A stretch of 56,417 bases of DNA from Robiginitomaculum sp. (GCA_030949705.1 JAUZSF010000009.1:1-56417), one strand, 5' to 3'. Positions 1 to 10,035 are shown, counted from the stretch's first letter. Numbers and translations: made by a program. Notes: a model not told the origin generated them from the sequence alone.

Positions 1-787
1 ATTGCGTGAAACGCTTTCGCATTTTCGTGCGCCAACTACAAAAATCAACCCGGCATCGGGTTCACGAACAAACTCGACCGCCGTGCCGCAACCCATAGCC
101 CAGCATAAAGAGACCCGTAGTCAGGCCGGGCCGGGTCAAAGTGCGAAACCGGGTAATGGCAATACGCAAGACAATGAACAGCACGATCCCTTCCAGCGCC
201 GCCTCGTAAAGCTGGCTGGGATGACGCAAGGGCATGGCGGTATTTTCATCACAAGGAAACCGCATCGCCCAGGCACCATCCCAGGGACGGCCATATAATT
301 CGCCATTGATAAAATTGGCCAGACGACCAAAAAACAGGCCAATCGGCGCCACTGCGGCCACCGCATCGGCCAGACGCAGCGGCTGGACTTTGCGCGAATA
401 GGCCACATACAGCACCGCCAACAGCGCCCCCACAGCCCCGCCATGAAACGACATCCCTCCGGTCCAGGTTTTCAAAATGGATACCGGCTGTTCCCATATC
501 CATTCGGTACGATACAACAAGATAAAGCCCAAGCGGCCGCCAACAATAATGCCCAGCGTGCACCAGAAGAGCAGGTCTTCGGTAATGGCAGGTGAAGCCG
601 GCGGCGTCCCCTTTTTACCGGGCAAAGCCCAAAGGGCATTATTTTTCATAATGCGGTGGAACACCCAGGCACCCAGTACCAGGCCAGCAATATAGGCCAA
701 TGAATACCAGCGCAGGGATATCGGCCCGAATAAGTGTATAATTACAGGGCTGAAACCAGGAATTGGCGAACAATTAAAGTCTGGCAT
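1..787 (-). CDS. lgt: Prolipoprotein diacylglyceryl transferase, frameshifted, 3' end outside window
   Basis: Lgt transfers diacylglycerol from phosphatidylglycerol to the lipobox cysteine of prolipoproteins in the inner membrane. The protein starts at 787 (MPDFNCSPIPG) and has several hydrophobic segments, the GGMSFHGG histidine motif and the family signature GRLANFINGELYGRP. The frame reaches GYGLRHGG and stops at 62, but the expected conserved end of the signature, VEFVREPDAGL, is read in another frame from about position 78 down to 1 with no stop. A one-base insertion or two-base loss near 79-95 explains this. The gene therefore continues past the left edge. It is divergent from ubiK. Identity is secure; whether the shift is biological or an assembly error cannot be decided here. 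Confidence 0.9.
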
Positions 788-904
788 GTCTGGCTTTCTC
801 GCTTTTGTTTTGTGCCTTAATGGCTTCTATAGCATTGCCTAAACCGCTTACGCAGCCCATATAGCGCTATACCGCGCACCACGCACACAGCTCAAGAGAC
901 GATC

Positions 905-1192
905 ATGCAAACCCGCAGCCCAATTTTTGATGACCTCGCCGACATTATGACCAGCGCCGCCGGAGCCGCCGCCGGCGCCGGAGAGGAAATAAAATCTCTT
1001 TTCCGCGCTCAGGCTGATCGTTTTATTGCCGATATGGATCTGGTCAGCCGCGAAGAGTTTGAAATCTTGAAGGCCATGACCCAAAAGCTGCATGATGACA
1101 ATCAGGCACTGCGCGCAGAGATTGACGCCTTAAAGAAAGCGGGCAAGAAAACAGCAGCACCCAAGACCCGGGCGCGCAAGACAAAGACCTGA
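905..1192 (+). CDS. ubiK: UbiK-family ubiquinone biosynthesis accessory factor (BMFP domain)
   Basis: A 95-residue protein with the BMFP/YqiC layout: a short N-terminal amphipathic segment (IFDDLADIMTSAAGAA), a middle stretch containing FRAQADRFIADMDLVSREEF, then a coiled coil (LKAMTQKLHDDNQALRAEIDAL) and a basic Lys/Arg tail. In gammaproteobacteria UbiK is a trimeric, membrane-associated accessory factor for aerobic ubiquinone synthesis through UbiJ; the role here is transferred from the family. It starts at the ATG at 905, divergent from lgt, and is followed by ybjN and proC on the same strand, a common alphaproteobacterial order. The Ala/Lys-rich tail (KKTAAPKTRARKTKT) is typical of alphaproteobacterial members. 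Confidence 0.85.
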   Translation: MQTRSPIFDDLADIMTSAAGAAAGAGEEIKSLFRAQADRFIADMDLVSREEFEILKAMTQKLHDDNQALRAEIDALKKAGKKTAAPKTRARKTKT

Positions 1193-1257
1193 TTGATTTT
1201 TCTTCTTAACCAACACGCCAGCGCTTAAATCTGGTCTCAAGGCATTGCTCATGCCCC

Positions 1258-1291
1258 CGCCCCCCCGTTACCGTTTAAATGTCGGGGGGCG
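1258..1291 (+). terminator. G/C hairpin between ubiK and the ybjN-like gene
   Basis: Seven C residues flanked by CG/G (1258-1267) can pair with CGGGGGGCG (1283-1291) across a loop of about 15 nt. No T-run follows, so this is not a clear intrinsic terminator; it could be an attenuator, a weak terminator or a processing hairpin. It sits 36 nt before the GTG start of the next gene. The homopolymer run is also prone to sequencing error. Confidence 0.35.
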
Positions 1292-1326
1292 ATTCGATAC
1301 CCTCTTTACGCATAAGGAAGCCCATA

Positions 1327-1827
1327 GTGGACGTTTCGTTTGAGAACATTTCCCTCACCAATGATCCTCTGGATCTGGTCGAATACATTCTGACAGCGGA
1401 AGAAGTTGGTTTTGAACGCATTGGCGAACAGGAAATTCATTTTTCCGTACCCGGCCAATGGTGTGATTACCCCTTGTGGTTTGCCTGGCGTCCCGAAAAT
1501 GAAGTGTTGCACCTGTGCCTGGGCATCGATGCCAAAGTCAAAAACCGCCGCCGGGCCGATGTGTGTGATCTGTTGGTACGCATCAATGAGCGATTGGCCA
1601 GTGGGCATTTTGATTTATGGAGCGAAGACGGCACCATTATTTATCGTCATGCACTGCCTTTGCCGGACACCACCTTGCCCACCCCGGGGCAATTGGCCGC
1701 CATGACCAATGCCGCCAGCGCCGCCGCAGAACGCCTGATCCCGGCACTGAATTTTGTATTATGGGCTGGCAAATCACCCAGCGAAGCTGTGGAAGCGGCC
1801 TTGTTTGAAACTGCAGGAGAAGCCTGA
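1327..1827 (+). CDS. YbjN domain-containing protein
   Basis: A 166-residue soluble protein of the YbjN family, which resembles the type III secretion chaperone fold; its biochemical role is unknown. I chose the GTG at 1327 because AAGGAAG at 1314-1320 is a good ribosome binding site and the product then begins VDVSFENISLTNDPLDL. Family features are the N-terminal segment DLVEYILTAEEVGFE, the Trp/Pro-rich core (WCDYPLWFAWRPENEVLHL) and the C-terminal helix ending SPSEAVEAALFETAGEA. The stop codon overlaps the proC start as TGATG, so the two are translationally coupled, as in many alphaproteobacteria. An upstream ATG at 1279 lies inside the GC hairpin and is less likely to be used. Confidence 0.75.
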   Translation: MDVSFENISLTNDPLDLVEYILTAEEVGFERIGEQEIHFSVPGQWCDYPLWFAWRPENEVLHLCLGIDAKVKNRRRADVCDLLVRINERLASGHFDLWSEDGTIIYRHALPLPDTTLPTPGQLAAMTNAASAAAERLIPALNFVLWAGKSPSEAVEAALFETAGEA

Positions 1828-2657
1828 TGGTTCGCAAACCCCGTCTTGCCCTGATCGGCGCCGGTCATATGGGCCTGGCCCTGGCCAAAAGCTGGATCAA
1901 ACACGGTCTGATTGCCAAACAGGGCTGGTTGGTGATTGTTGATCCGACCCCATCTGAGGCAGCACAAAAACTGGCTGAACAGCTGAAAAGCACGATCGTG
2001 CCCGCACTGGAAAGTGAACAGGCCAGCCTGTTGGAAACGCTGGTCCTGGCGGTTAAACCAAAATTGATTCCCGAAGTAGGCCAGACCCTGGCACGCATCC
2101 TGCCCGAAACCACCCTGATTATATCGGTGGCCGCCGGGGTGACCCTGAACCGGCTGGGCGAAGTGTTTGGCACGCGCCCTTTGGTGCGCGCCATGCCCAA
2201 CATGCCTGCCTCCATTGGCCGCGGTGCTACGGTTTTTGTATCAGGGCCGGGGGCGGATAAGAATGCCCGCAATCAGGCACAGGTATTGCTGAGCGCCAGT
2301 GGCATGGCCGAAGAAGTGGATGAAGAAAAAGCACTGGATGCGGTCACCGCGGTTTCCGGCTCTGGACCGGCCTATGTATTTTTGCTGGCCGAAGCGCTGG
2401 CCGTGGCCGGTGTTGCCGAAGGGCTGGACCCGGAACTGGCGAGAAAACTGGCCTGTGAAACCGTAGCCGGGGCGGGCGAATTATTGCGCCAGCGCGACTG
2501 TGATCCGGCGGTCTTGCGGGCCGAGGTAACCTCGCCCGGCGGCACTACGGCGGCAGCCATGGACGTGTTGATGGGTTCAGGCGGGTTTGCCGAAATGATG
2601 CGCCGGGCCGTAAACAGCGCCGCGCGCCGATCCGGCCAATTGGGCTCCCAGTCTTAA
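1827..2657 (+). CDS. proC: Pyrroline-5-carboxylate reductase
   Basis: Catalyses the last step of proline synthesis: NAD(P)H-dependent reduction of 1-pyrroline-5-carboxylate to L-proline in the cytoplasm. The 276-residue protein starts with a Rossmann dinucleotide motif (LIGAGHMGLALAKSW), has the conserved AMPNMPASIG strand, the P5CR signature AVSGSGPAYVFLL near residue 180, and the C-terminal SPGGTTAAAMDVL segment. Length is normal for the family. It overlaps the upstream ybjN-like stop by three bases and ends tail-to-tail with the sensor kinase gene (4-bp overlap). Confidence 0.95.
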   Translation: MVRKPRLALIGAGHMGLALAKSWIKHGLIAKQGWLVIVDPTPSEAAQKLAEQLKSTIVPALESEQASLLETLVLAVKPKLIPEVGQTLARILPETTLIISVAAGVTLNRLGEVFGTRPLVRAMPNMPASIGRGATVFVSGPGADKNARNQAQVLLSASGMAEEVDEEKALDAVTAVSGSGPAYVFLLAEALAVAGVAEGLDPELARKLACETVAGAGELLRQRDCDPAVLRAEVTSPGGTTAAAMDVLMGSGGFAEMMRRAVNSAARRSGQLGSQS

Positions 2658-4027
2658 TTCTGCAAGGACAGGGGCAAATGCAGGACCGCCCGCAGACCAC
2701 CGTGCTCTGATCGTCCCAGAATAATATCGCCCCCATGAGAGCGGGCGATGTCGCGGGCGATCGACAGGCCCAGCCCCACTCCGTCGGTATTCAGATTTCG
2801 CGCCGGATCCAGCCGGTTAAAGGGGGCAAAGGCTTCTTCATAAAGGTGCGCCTCTATGCCCGGGCCATCATCTTCGATGATTATTTCGACGTTATCCTGA
2901 TCGCACTGCATGCGGATATAGGCGTGCTCACCATAGCGCACTGCATTATCAAGAAGGTTGCCAATTGAGCGCCCCAGCGCCTGCTGCCGCCCCAATACCC
3001 ATAAATCAGGAGTCCGTTCAGCCTCTATGTGTGCACCGGCACGTTTGGCATTGGAGACTTTGGTATCAATCAATGCCGCCAGATCCACCAGAACGGTTTC
3101 TTCCTCCACCTCATCACGGGCAAAGGAAAGATAGCCATCCAGCATACGCTCCATCTCCCGCAAATCCTGACGTGCCTCGGCCAGGTCAGGGGTTTGTTCC
3201 AGCAATGCCAATTGCAATTTCAGGCGCGTCAGAGGGGTGCGTAAATCATGACTGACGCCAGCCAGCATCACTGTGCGCTGGTCGACAAAACGTTCGATCC
3301 GGTCTTTCATTTCCAAAAAGGCCGCCGCCGCCTGACGCACTTCACGAGCCCCGGAGGGGGAAAAGTTTGGATCATCCTGTCCCCGGCCAAAACGCTCGGC
3401 GGCATTGGCAAGACGCTGTATCGGCCGCACCTGATTGCGGATAAAGATGATGGCAATGCTGGTCTGGATAAAGGTCGCGGCAATCAGCCAGAAGACGAAT
3501 ATATGACCGCTGGTGGAAAACACCTTGTCGCGGGGTGCAATGAACCGCAACAGCCCGCCCCGGGTCTGCACCCGGATATCCACATAGGCCGGATAGCGCG
3601 TGGTATCGAACCAGAACGGCGATGCCAGCTTGGCGCTCAGTGCCTGTCGCAAAGTGCGATCCAGCACCGAAAACAAGGATGAACGGATACTGGTTGGCAG
3701 TGTTTCATTGGGTTGCAAGGCGACCGACAGGCTCATTTTTTCCATGGCCAGCGCCGACAGCCGCGCCAGATTTTGCGCGCTGGGATCCTGATCATATTGT
3801 GCCACAATCACCGCCACATCCCCGGCCACGCCTTCTGAAAGGCGCGTGGTCACGGTTTCCCATTGCGAATCAAAGAACATCCACAAAACCGCAATCTGCA
3901 TGACCGCCACCGGCAAAGCGATAATCAGTAATGAACGGCCAAAGAGGCCTTTTGGCGTGATATCACGCAAGCGGCGACGTTTGAAAATCTGGTGCCGCCA
4001 CGCCGTGATTTTTTCAGACAAGGTCAT
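2654..4027 (-). CDS. EnvZ-like sensor histidine kinase
   Basis: A 457-residue membrane sensor kinase. Transmembrane segments lie at about residues 32-52 and 174-197 and bracket a periplasmic domain of about 120 residues. A HAMP linker follows (RNQVRPIQRLANAAERF). The dimerisation/phosphoacceptor helix has the H-box VSHDLRTPLTRLKL with His260. The ATPase domain has an N-box (GNLLDNAVRYG), G1 (IEDDGPGI) and G2 (GVGLGLSIARDIA). The start overlaps the response regulator stop as ATGA, so regulator and kinase are coupled. The arrangement and HAMP/HisKA type match the OmpR/EnvZ group of alphaproteobacteria; the signal is unknown. Confidence 0.9.
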   Translation of the reverse strand: MTLSEKITAWRHQIFKRRRLRDITPKGLFGRSLLIIALPVAVMQIAVLWMFFDSQWETVTTRLSEGVAGDVAVIVAQYDQDPSAQNLARLSALAMEKMSLSVALQPNETLPTSIRSSLFSVLDRTLRQALSAKLASPFWFDTTRYPAYVDIRVQTRGGLLRFIAPRDKVFSTSGHIFVFWLIAATFIQTSIAIIFIRNQVRPIQRLANAAERFGRGQDDPNFSPSGAREVRQAAAAFLEMKDRIERFVDQRTVMLAGVSHDLRTPLTRLKLQLALLEQTPDLAEARQDLREMERMLDGYLSFARDEVEEETVLVDLAALIDTKVSNAKRAGAHIEAERTPDLWVLGRQQALGRSIGNLLDNAVRYGEHAYIRMQCDQDNVEIIIEDDGPGIEAHLYEEAFAPFNRLDPARNLNTDGVGLGLSIARDIARSHGGDIILGRSEHGGLRAVLHLPLSLQN

Positions 4028-4791
4028 ACGTCTGATGGCTCGGCTGCGTATTGCGCCAACAGACGATAGCCGGCACCACGCACGGTTTGCAAAAATTGCG
4101 GAAAGCGCGGATTTTCTTCGATCTTGCGCCGAAGGCGCGCAATTTGCACATCGACCGAGCGTTCAATGGCGGCGGTATCACGTGATAAATCTTCGCGGCT
4201 AAAGGCCTCGCCCGGACGCCGAGCCAGCGCCGCCAACAGGCGCGCCTCGCTGTCGGTCAGGGGCACCCGGCCCGCAGCACCGGTCAACTCGCCGGTAGAA
4301 GGCGTAAAGCACCATGGCCCAAAATATAATCTGGCACCGTCCTGAAAATGTAGGTTCTGACGGCGCAATATGGCACCAATGCGCAACAGCAATTCCTCTG
4401 GCTCAAAGGGCTTGGAAAGATAATCATCGGCCCCGGCCCGCAGGCCTTCGATGCGCTCTTCGGGAGCCCCGCGCGCGGTGAGCAGCAAAACCGGTATGGT
4501 GCTGGTCTCGCGGATAAAACGGGTCAGGCTGATACCATCCTCGCCCGGCATCATGATGTCCAACACCACAAGATCAAACGCCATCGCCTTAAACAATCGG
4601 CGCACCCGCGCGGCATTTGCCGCCGTGGTTATACGGTACCCCTGCTTTGACAGATAGGTTTTCAATAATGACCGTATACGGTCATCATCATCAACGATCA
4701 GCAAATGTGGTTTTTCCTGTTCGATTGTTCTGCCCCATGCCCGAAACCGGTTTGCAAAGCCTATTAAAGGTTCGCCCAACCGGAAAAGCAA
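4024..4791 (-). CDS. OmpR-family response regulator
   Basis: Receiver plus winged-helix output domain. Receiver features: acidic pocket IVDDDDRI, phosphoacceptor Asp in VVLDIMMPGEDG (D78 counted from the TTG), the T in LLLTARG and the K in LSKPFEPEEL. The DNA-binding half carries the OmpR/PhoB wing (RSVDVQIARLRRKIEENP, TVRGAGYRL). It is first in the operon and overlaps the kinase start by 4 bp. The 5' end is uncertain. The only in-frame initiators before the receiver core are TTG codons (4791 and a few codons downstream) without a good ribosome binding site. An ATG just upstream of the receiver is one base out of frame; removing one base would give MGQTIEQEKPHLL, so a frameshift or sequencing error is possible. 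Confidence 0.85.
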   Translation of the reverse strand: MLFRLGEPLIGFANRFRAWGRTIEQEKPHLLIVDDDDRIRSLLKTYLSKQGYRITTAANAARVRRLFKAMAFDLVVLDIMMPGEDGISLTRFIRETSTIPVLLLTARGAPEERIEGLRAGADDYLSKPFEPEELLLRIGAILRRQNLHFQDGARLYFGPWCFTPSTGELTGAAGRVPLTDSEARLLAALARRPGEAFSREDLSRDTAAIERSVDVQIARLRRKIEENPRFPQFLQTVRGAGYRLLAQYAAEPSDV

Positions 4792-4918
4792 GAAATTGCA
4801 GCAAAGAGCATCAATTCAAGATATTGAGACCTAACACCACACTTTGGGTTGTGGACACATTACCTTCCTTTGGCCCATGATGGGGCTATGAATCCGCAGC
4901 AAACAAGATGGGTACGTT

Positions 4919-5800
4919 ATGGCCAAAAAGCTCTTATTTCGACAAACCAGCGGCAAACTCTGGTTGGATGGCGATTTTATAGATTATGATAAAGCCATGA
5001 TTTCCGTGCAAACCCATGGTTTGCATTATGGCTCGTCGGTATTTGAAGGAGAGCGCGCCTATGGTGGTGAAATCTTTAAAAGCCGCGCCCACACGGATCG
5101 TCTGATCCAGTCCTGTCGCCTGATGGGCTTTGAGCTGCCATACAGCGCCGCCGATATTGAAAGTGCCAAGCGGGAGCTGCGCGAGCGTTCCGGCATCGAA
5201 CAGGCCTATGTCCGCCCGGTGGCCTGGCGCGGGTCCGAACAATTAGGGGTTTCGGCCAAGGCCAACACCATCCATGCGGCCATCGCCATTTGGGAAATGA
5301 CCACCTATTTTGCCGACAAGATGAAGGGCATTCGCCTGACCATTGCCGATTGGCGGCGCCCGCCATCGGTTTGTGCACCGGTCAAGGCCAAGGCCGCCGG
5401 CCTTTATATGATCTGCACCCTGTCCAAAGATGCCGCCGCCGAGGCCGGTTATGATGATGCGCTGATGCTGGACTATGAAGGCCGCATAGCCGAATGCACC
5501 GGGGCGCATATTTTCTTTGTCCGCGATGGTGAACTGCACACCCCCAGCGCAGAATGGATTTTGGACGGCATTACCCGGGCAACGGTGATGGAAATTGCCA
5601 ACGTGCGCGGCCTGGCCGTACATGAACGCCATATCATGCCCGACGAACTGCCCAGCTTTTCAGAATGCTTTATCGTTGGTTCGGCTGTTGAAATCACCCC
5701 GGTGAATGAAATCAAGGGCATTTCATATACCCCGGCGGATATCTCCCGCCAGATGATTGCCGATTACGATACGCTGATCCATGGCGAGACATTAGACTAA
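4919..5800 (+). CDS. ilvE: Branched-chain amino acid aminotransferase (class IV PLP fold)
   Basis: A 293-residue class IV aminotransferase that would interconvert branched-chain amino acids and 2-oxo acids with glutamate/2-oxoglutarate. Visible features: the N-terminal ISVQTHGLHYGSSVFEGERAY motif, a probable PLP lysine in VKAKAAGLY (K158), GRIAECTGAHIFFV, ILDGITRATVMEIA, and the C-terminal SAVEITPVNEI typical of IlvE. It starts at the ATG at 4919 and stands alone, divergent from the two-component operon. D-amino-acid transaminase or aminodeoxychorismate lyase belong to the same fold, but the length and the AEITPV motif favour IlvE. Confidence 0.88.
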   Translation: MAKKLLFRQTSGKLWLDGDFIDYDKAMISVQTHGLHYGSSVFEGERAYGGEIFKSRAHTDRLIQSCRLMGFELPYSAADIESAKRELRERSGIEQAYVRPVAWRGSEQLGVSAKANTIHAAIAIWEMTTYFADKMKGIRLTIADWRRPPSVCAPVKAKAAGLYMICTLSKDAAAEAGYDDALMLDYEGRIAECTGAHIFFVRDGELHTPSAEWILDGITRATVMEIANVRGLAVHERHIMPDELPSFSECFIVGSAVEITPVNEIKGISYTPADISRQMIADYDTLIHGETLD

Positions 5801-6033
5801 ACAAGTTTATGTATAGCGACATCATGGTATTATGGAAATTTTATAATATTAAATTCAGCTTATAAATTAGTAAGCTCTAATATATAAAAAATACTACAAA
5901 ACATTAACTATTATTTATTTTAAGAACACTTGGTCGCAATCATAGACTCAAGTGCCAATACAGGTATATGATCCTAATGGGGACTAACATCAGAGGGGGG
6001 ATAGCAAATCAAATAAAGAGGGAGCTCTATCTA
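5801..6033 (+). promoter_or_regulatory. AT-rich control region before the TonB receptor gene
   Basis: About 230 bases without a convincing gene. Positions 5820-5930 are far richer in A+T than the surroundings, with runs such as TTATAATATTAAATT and TAATATATAAAAAATAC. This is the expected place for the receptor's promoter and operators, but I could not assign one unambiguous -35/-10 pair or a clean Fur-type palindrome. A purine-rich ribosome binding site (AGAGGGAG, 6017-6024) precedes the ATG at 6034. Confidence 0.45.
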
Positions 6034-8991
6034 ATGACAAAAAAACAACAAAAAATTGCGCTATTGTCTTCAGTAACGGCACTGATAACAGTTGGCGCCC
6101 TGCCTGCGGTTTCACAAACTGCAGATGACGGTAATGACACGATCGTGGTAACCGGTTCGCGCATCCATCAAAATCCTTTAAATATGCCAAACCCTGTTCA
6201 AAACATAACCTCCGAGGATGTGGATAGAACGGGGCTGACGTCGATTGCTGATGTTTTACAACGCCTGCCGGTTACAGGGTCCGCCATTAATACGACCAAC
6301 AACTCTTCCGGCAATTTGGGCTTCCCGCCCGACGGCAGCGGCATTGGTGCCGGCGCGTCACAAATTGACCTGCGCAACCTTTCGGCAAAACGCACCTTGG
6401 TTTTGGTCGATGGCAAACGCTGGATCAACGGCTCTTCGGCCAGTGGTGTACCTGGCTCTGTGGATCTGAACACCATACCGGCCGGCATCATCTCGCGTGT
6501 TGAAATTCTGCAAGATGGAGCCTCTCCCATTTATGGATCAGATGCTATTGCTGGCGTGGTCAATATCATTACACGCTCTGACTTTGAAGGCTTTCGCGCA
6601 AATGGCTATTATGGCCTGTTTGATAAGGGTGATGGTGAAACCCAGAGCTATGAAGCCAGCTTTGGTGCCAGTGGTAATAAAACTCGCGTTCTCTTTGATA
6701 TGTCATACACCCGGCAAAAAGATGTTGCCGCAGGTGATCGGGCAATATCAGAATTCCCGATTGCAGGAGCGGGCAAATGTCTGGCCACCTGTAGCTCTGG
6801 AACCCCCCAGGCCAGATTATTCTTTATTGATCCGAATACCGGTGTCCTGCATGACATTACCTTGAATGATGGCGCCCTGAATGATGGCAACACCTTGCCC
6901 GTTTATGATCCGTTCAATCCAACCGGTGGGGATTTTCATGCCTTTACCGTGTCTGATCGCTTTAACTTTCAACCCTTTAACTTTATCCAAACGCCTAACA
7001 AGCGCCTGAACTTGTTTGCCAAAGCCGAACATGACCTAACTGAAAACATTACCTTGCGGCTTGTCGGCAGCTATACCAACCGCCGCTCCCAGAACAGAGC
7101 GGCACCAGAGCCTTTATTTATTGGTCCCGAAGCCGGTAATGGCAATATCATGGACACCATCGGCATTGATGTTACCAACCCGTTCAATCCATTTGGATTC
7201 TCACTGGATGCCAGTAATTTCGTTTTTGCGGGGCGGCGCCCGATTGAAGCCGGGCCACGATTATTCAAACAAAATGTCGATACCTGGTTTGCTGGGGCCA
7301 CACTGGACGGCAAAGTCAGCCTGGGTGGTCGCGATTTCTATTGGGATGCCAACGCCAGCTTCGCACAGGCCCAGGCCAATCAACGCAAAACCGGGGCCTT
7401 CAATGCAGCCAAACTGAAACGTGCTTTGGGGCCTTTGGATCAATGTATCGACCCGGCAACCGGCTTAGGCATTGATGGTTGCACCCCGTTTAATTATCTG
7501 GGTGGCCAAGGACCGGATGGTAATGGCTCCATCACACAGGAAATGCTGGATTTCGTCACCTTCGTACAAAAAGATGAAAGCGAACAACAACAGTTTGACT
7601 TCACCTTCAATGTTACTGGCGACCTGATTGATCTGCCGGCCGGACCTGTTGGTTTTGCGGCGGGCTTTGAGCGCCGCCACCAGGAAGGTTTCTTTGTGCC
7701 AGACCCGGTGGTAACCGCCGGTGAAACCGCCGGTGTCCCATCATCACCGACAAGCGGTGGCTTCAATGTCAGCGAATTTTATGGCGAAATCAATGTACCT
7801 CTGCTGGCTGATTTGCCGTTTATGCAGGAACTGAGCTTCAGTGGGGCAGTACGGGCTTCGGATTATAATCTGTTTGGCTCCAACGAAGTTTATAAGGCCG
7901 GTGGCAACTGGCGCGTCAACAATGATTTGTTGCTGCGCGGTTCCTGGTCCGAAGGCTTCCGCGCCCCCGGCATTGGCGAATTGTTCAATACCGGTTCACG
8001 CTTCGATTCGACCCTCGAAGACCCCTGCTCTGATTTACTCGGCCTTGCTCCCCAAGGCACCGGGGTGGCTGCGGATGCCCAAACCATTGCCAATTGTGGT
8101 GCATTGGGCGTGCCCACAGATGGCAGCTATGTACAGTTTGGGGCACAGATCGGGGTGCAAACCGGGGGCAACACCGCCCTGCAACCGGAAACCTCCAACA
8201 GCTACAATCTGGGCTTTGTTTATGATGCCTCCTGGGCCGAAAACATGCCCGGGGTCAGTGCACTTGTTTTTGAAGCAGACTATTATCACATCAAGATCGA
8301 TGGTGCGATCCAGCCACCAGATCCGCAAACCAAGCTGAACTCTTGCGTGGCAACGCTGGATCCAGTTCTTTGCAGCGGCATTAACCGCACCGCATCGGGC
8401 ACGATCAATGCCTTTAATAGCCTGCTTAGCAATATTGGCGGCATCACCACTTCTGGCTTTGACTGGTCCGTCAAACTGGCATTGGAAGAAACTTCTCTGG
8501 GCCAATTTAGCTTTCAATGGCTGAACACCTATCTTGATAAGTATAATGAGCGCGTTCCCACGTCGACGGGATTTACTTCCATTAAACGCGATGGTTTTGA
8601 GCTTGGCTCGCCGGAACGAGGGTTTAATCACTATAAGTCAACCTTCATAACAGATTGGGCCAAAGGCGATTGGAGCGGCGCCATTTCGGTGCGCTATCTC
8701 AGCAAGCTCAATGAGGCCTGCCCGGGCTCCATTGTGGCACTGGCACCCGACCTTTGTACGGACGCCACTGGTGGTACCAATATTATTGGCTCGAAATTCT
8801 ATACGGATATTCAGGCCAGTTGGTCACCACAGGATCTGTTTGGCCGGGAAACCAAAATTACCATCGGCGTCAATAATGTCCTGGATAGCTCAACGCCTGT
8901 TTGCTTTACCTGTGACTTGAACAGCTTTGACGGCACGCTTTATCCAATTCCCGGGCAATTCTTCTATGCCCGGTTTGCCATTCGCGGATAG
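6034..8991 (+). CDS. TonB-dependent outer membrane receptor
   Basis: A 985-residue outer membrane transporter energised by TonB. The start at 6034 is preceded by AGAGGGAG and gives a short basic N terminus, a hydrophobic core and a cleavage region near PAVSQT. A TonB-box-like [10 protein letters not shown] follows, then a plug domain with [15 protein letters not shown] and [19 protein letters not shown], and a long 22-strand-type barrel ending FYARFAIRG. Cysteine pairs (CLATC, CIDP...DGC, CPGS...DLC, CFTC) suggest disulfides in extracellular loops, as in many large receptors of heterotroph alphaproteobacteria. The substrate cannot be told: no uptake operon is adjacent. It ends at a strong bidirectional terminator. 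Confidence 0.93.
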   Translation: MTKKQQKIALLSSVTALITVGALPAVSQTADDGNDTIVVTGSRIHQNPLNMPNPVQNITSEDVDRTGLTSIADVLQRLPVTGSAINTTNNSSGNLGFPPDGSGIGAGASQIDLRNLSAKRTLVLVDGKRWINGSSASGVPGSVDLNTIPAGIISRVEILQDGASPIYGSDAIAGVVNIITRSDFEGFRANGYYGLFDKGDGETQSYEASFGASGNKTRVLFDMSYTRQKDVAAGDRAISEFPIAGAGKCLATCSSGTPQARLFFIDPNTGVLHDITLNDGALNDGNTLPVYDPFNPTGGDFHAFTVSDRFNFQPFNFIQTPNKRLNLFAKAEHDLTENITLRLVGSYTNRRSQNRAAPEPLFIGPEAGNGNIMDTIGIDVTNPFNPFGFSLDASNFVFAGRRPIEAGPRLFKQNVDTWFAGATLDGKVSLGGRDFYWDANASFAQAQANQRKTGAFNAAKLKRALGPLDQCIDPATGLGIDGCTPFNYLGGQGPDGNGSITQEMLDFVTFVQKDESEQQQFDFTFNVTGDLIDLPAGPVGFAAGFERRHQEGFFVPDPVVTAGETAGVPSSPTSGGFNVSEFYGEINVPLLADLPFMQELSFSGAVRASDYNLFGSNEVYKAGGNWRVNNDLLLRGSWSEGFRAPGIGELFNTGSRFDSTLEDPCSDLLGLAPQGTGVAADAQTIANCGALGVPTDGSYVQFGAQIGVQTGGNTALQPETSNSYNLGFVYDASWAENMPGVSALVFEADYYHIKIDGAIQPPDPQTKLNSCVATLDPVLCSGINRTASGTINAFNSLLSNIGGITTSGFDWSVKLALEETSLGQFSFQWLNTYLDKYNERVPTSTGFTSIKRDGFELGSPERGFNHYKSTFITDWAKGDWSGAISVRYLSKLNEACPGSIVALAPDLCTDATGGTNIIGSKFYTDIQASWSPQDLFGRETKITIGVNNVLDSSTPVCFTCDLNSFDGTLYPIPGQFFYARFAIRG

Positions 8992-9010
8992 GCAATACAC
9001 AGTCTGAACG

Positions 9011-9040
9011 AAAAGGCGGCCCATGGGCCGCCTTTTTAAT
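9011..9040. terminator. Bidirectional intrinsic terminator
   Basis: A perfect hairpin AAGGCGGCC-CATG-GGCCGCCTT at 9013-9034 followed by a T-run on the plus strand (9033-9037) and, after the mirror-image stem, by TTTT on the minus strand. It lies between the convergent ends of the TonB receptor (8991) and the wall hydrolase (9062) and can serve both. Confidence 0.9.
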
Positions 9041-9061
9041 GCGCTGATACACTCTAAAAAA

Positions 9062-9847
9062 TCAGGATTTATAGGCTGCATCCAACAGCAGCGCTTTTTC
9101 TCGCCGCGAGGGAAAACGGTAAAAAACATGCATGCCGATATTGGCCGTGCGCAGCAGATTACTGGACCAATAAGGCTGAACCTCAACCGTGTGATAATGC
9201 GTGGCCCGGCCAATGGTGACATCGGACATGCCCAGCATGGCATGAATGGCCGCTTTGCGAGAACGGTTCCAGCCCGCCTGTCGCGGCAATATGGCCATGG
9301 AGCCATCACAGGTAAAAGTAAACTGGCACCCAGTGTTTCGGTTTGAGCCTTCAAAGACAACATCGCAAACATTATCAGGATAGGCCCGATGCTTGACCCG
9401 GTTCAGGACAACCTGAGCCACGGCCAATTGTCCGGACAGGGTCTCGCTGCGGGCCTCATAATAGATTGCCATGGCCATGCAATTGAGCGCTTTTTCCTGT
9501 GCGGCAGCCTTTTCAATATGCGTTTTTGTAAAGGTTTCCAGCGACGCCATGATTTGCAAGTCTTGCTGCATCGCGGCTTTTTTGCCATCCACAACAAAAA
9601 CCTGGGCATAGGCCTGAGCATCCGTAGATACCGGCCCGGCATTGACGACCACAGGTTCCTCTTGCAAAAATTCCTGCGCAAAAGCTTTCCAGCTGGTGTT
9701 GTCCAATTGTTCGGCACCACGCTCGGCAGTCAGACTCAGCACCATGGGCAAAGCCAGTGTTAGCGACACCGCCAGTGCCGCCAGACCGGTTTCTGGCCGT
9801 AAAAGGGCACGCCATTTAGACTGCCTGTATGACCGTAGCTTCGCCAT
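9062..9847 (-). CDS. SleB-type cell wall hydrolase
   Basis: A 261-residue protein with one N-terminal membrane anchor or uncleaved signal (about residues 21-40), a variable periplasmic linker, and a C-terminal Hydrolase_2 (SleB/CwlJ) domain from about residue 120. The domain shows LNCMAMAIYYEARSE with the presumed catalytic Glu131, LAVAQVVLNRVKHRAYP, the Cys-containing NTGCQFTFTCDG segment and THYHTVEVQPYW. In spore formers this domain is a lytic transglycosylase acting on cortex; in alphaproteobacteria it is a common peptidoglycan remodelling enzyme of unknown detail. The gene is monocistronic and convergent with the TonB receptor. Confidence 0.85.
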   Translation of the reverse strand: MAKLRSYRQSKWRALLRPETGLAALAVSLTLALPMVLSLTAERGAEQLDNTSWKAFAQEFLQEEPVVVNAGPVSTDAQAYAQVFVVDGKKAAMQQDLQIMASLETFTKTHIEKAAAQEKALNCMAMAIYYEARSETLSGQLAVAQVVLNRVKHRAYPDNVCDVVFEGSNRNTGCQFTFTCDGSMAILPRQAGWNRSRKAAIHAMLGMSDVTIGRATHYHTVEVQPYWSSNLLRTANIGMHVFYRFPSRREKALLLDAAYKS

Positions 9848-10035
9848 CGTAACTCAATTTCTTTTCGCGTGGCTAACAACTGCTTAGCCAAAAAATATCG
9901 GGACATACTTAACAATGCCCTAACTGGCGAGCACATAAGGAGCGTCGCCTTTCCAGTCAAGAGCACAATTTAGGTTTATTTTTCTATGGTTAACGAATTG
10001 CAGGGGATATTATTTCTATCATTTCCCGTTATTAG

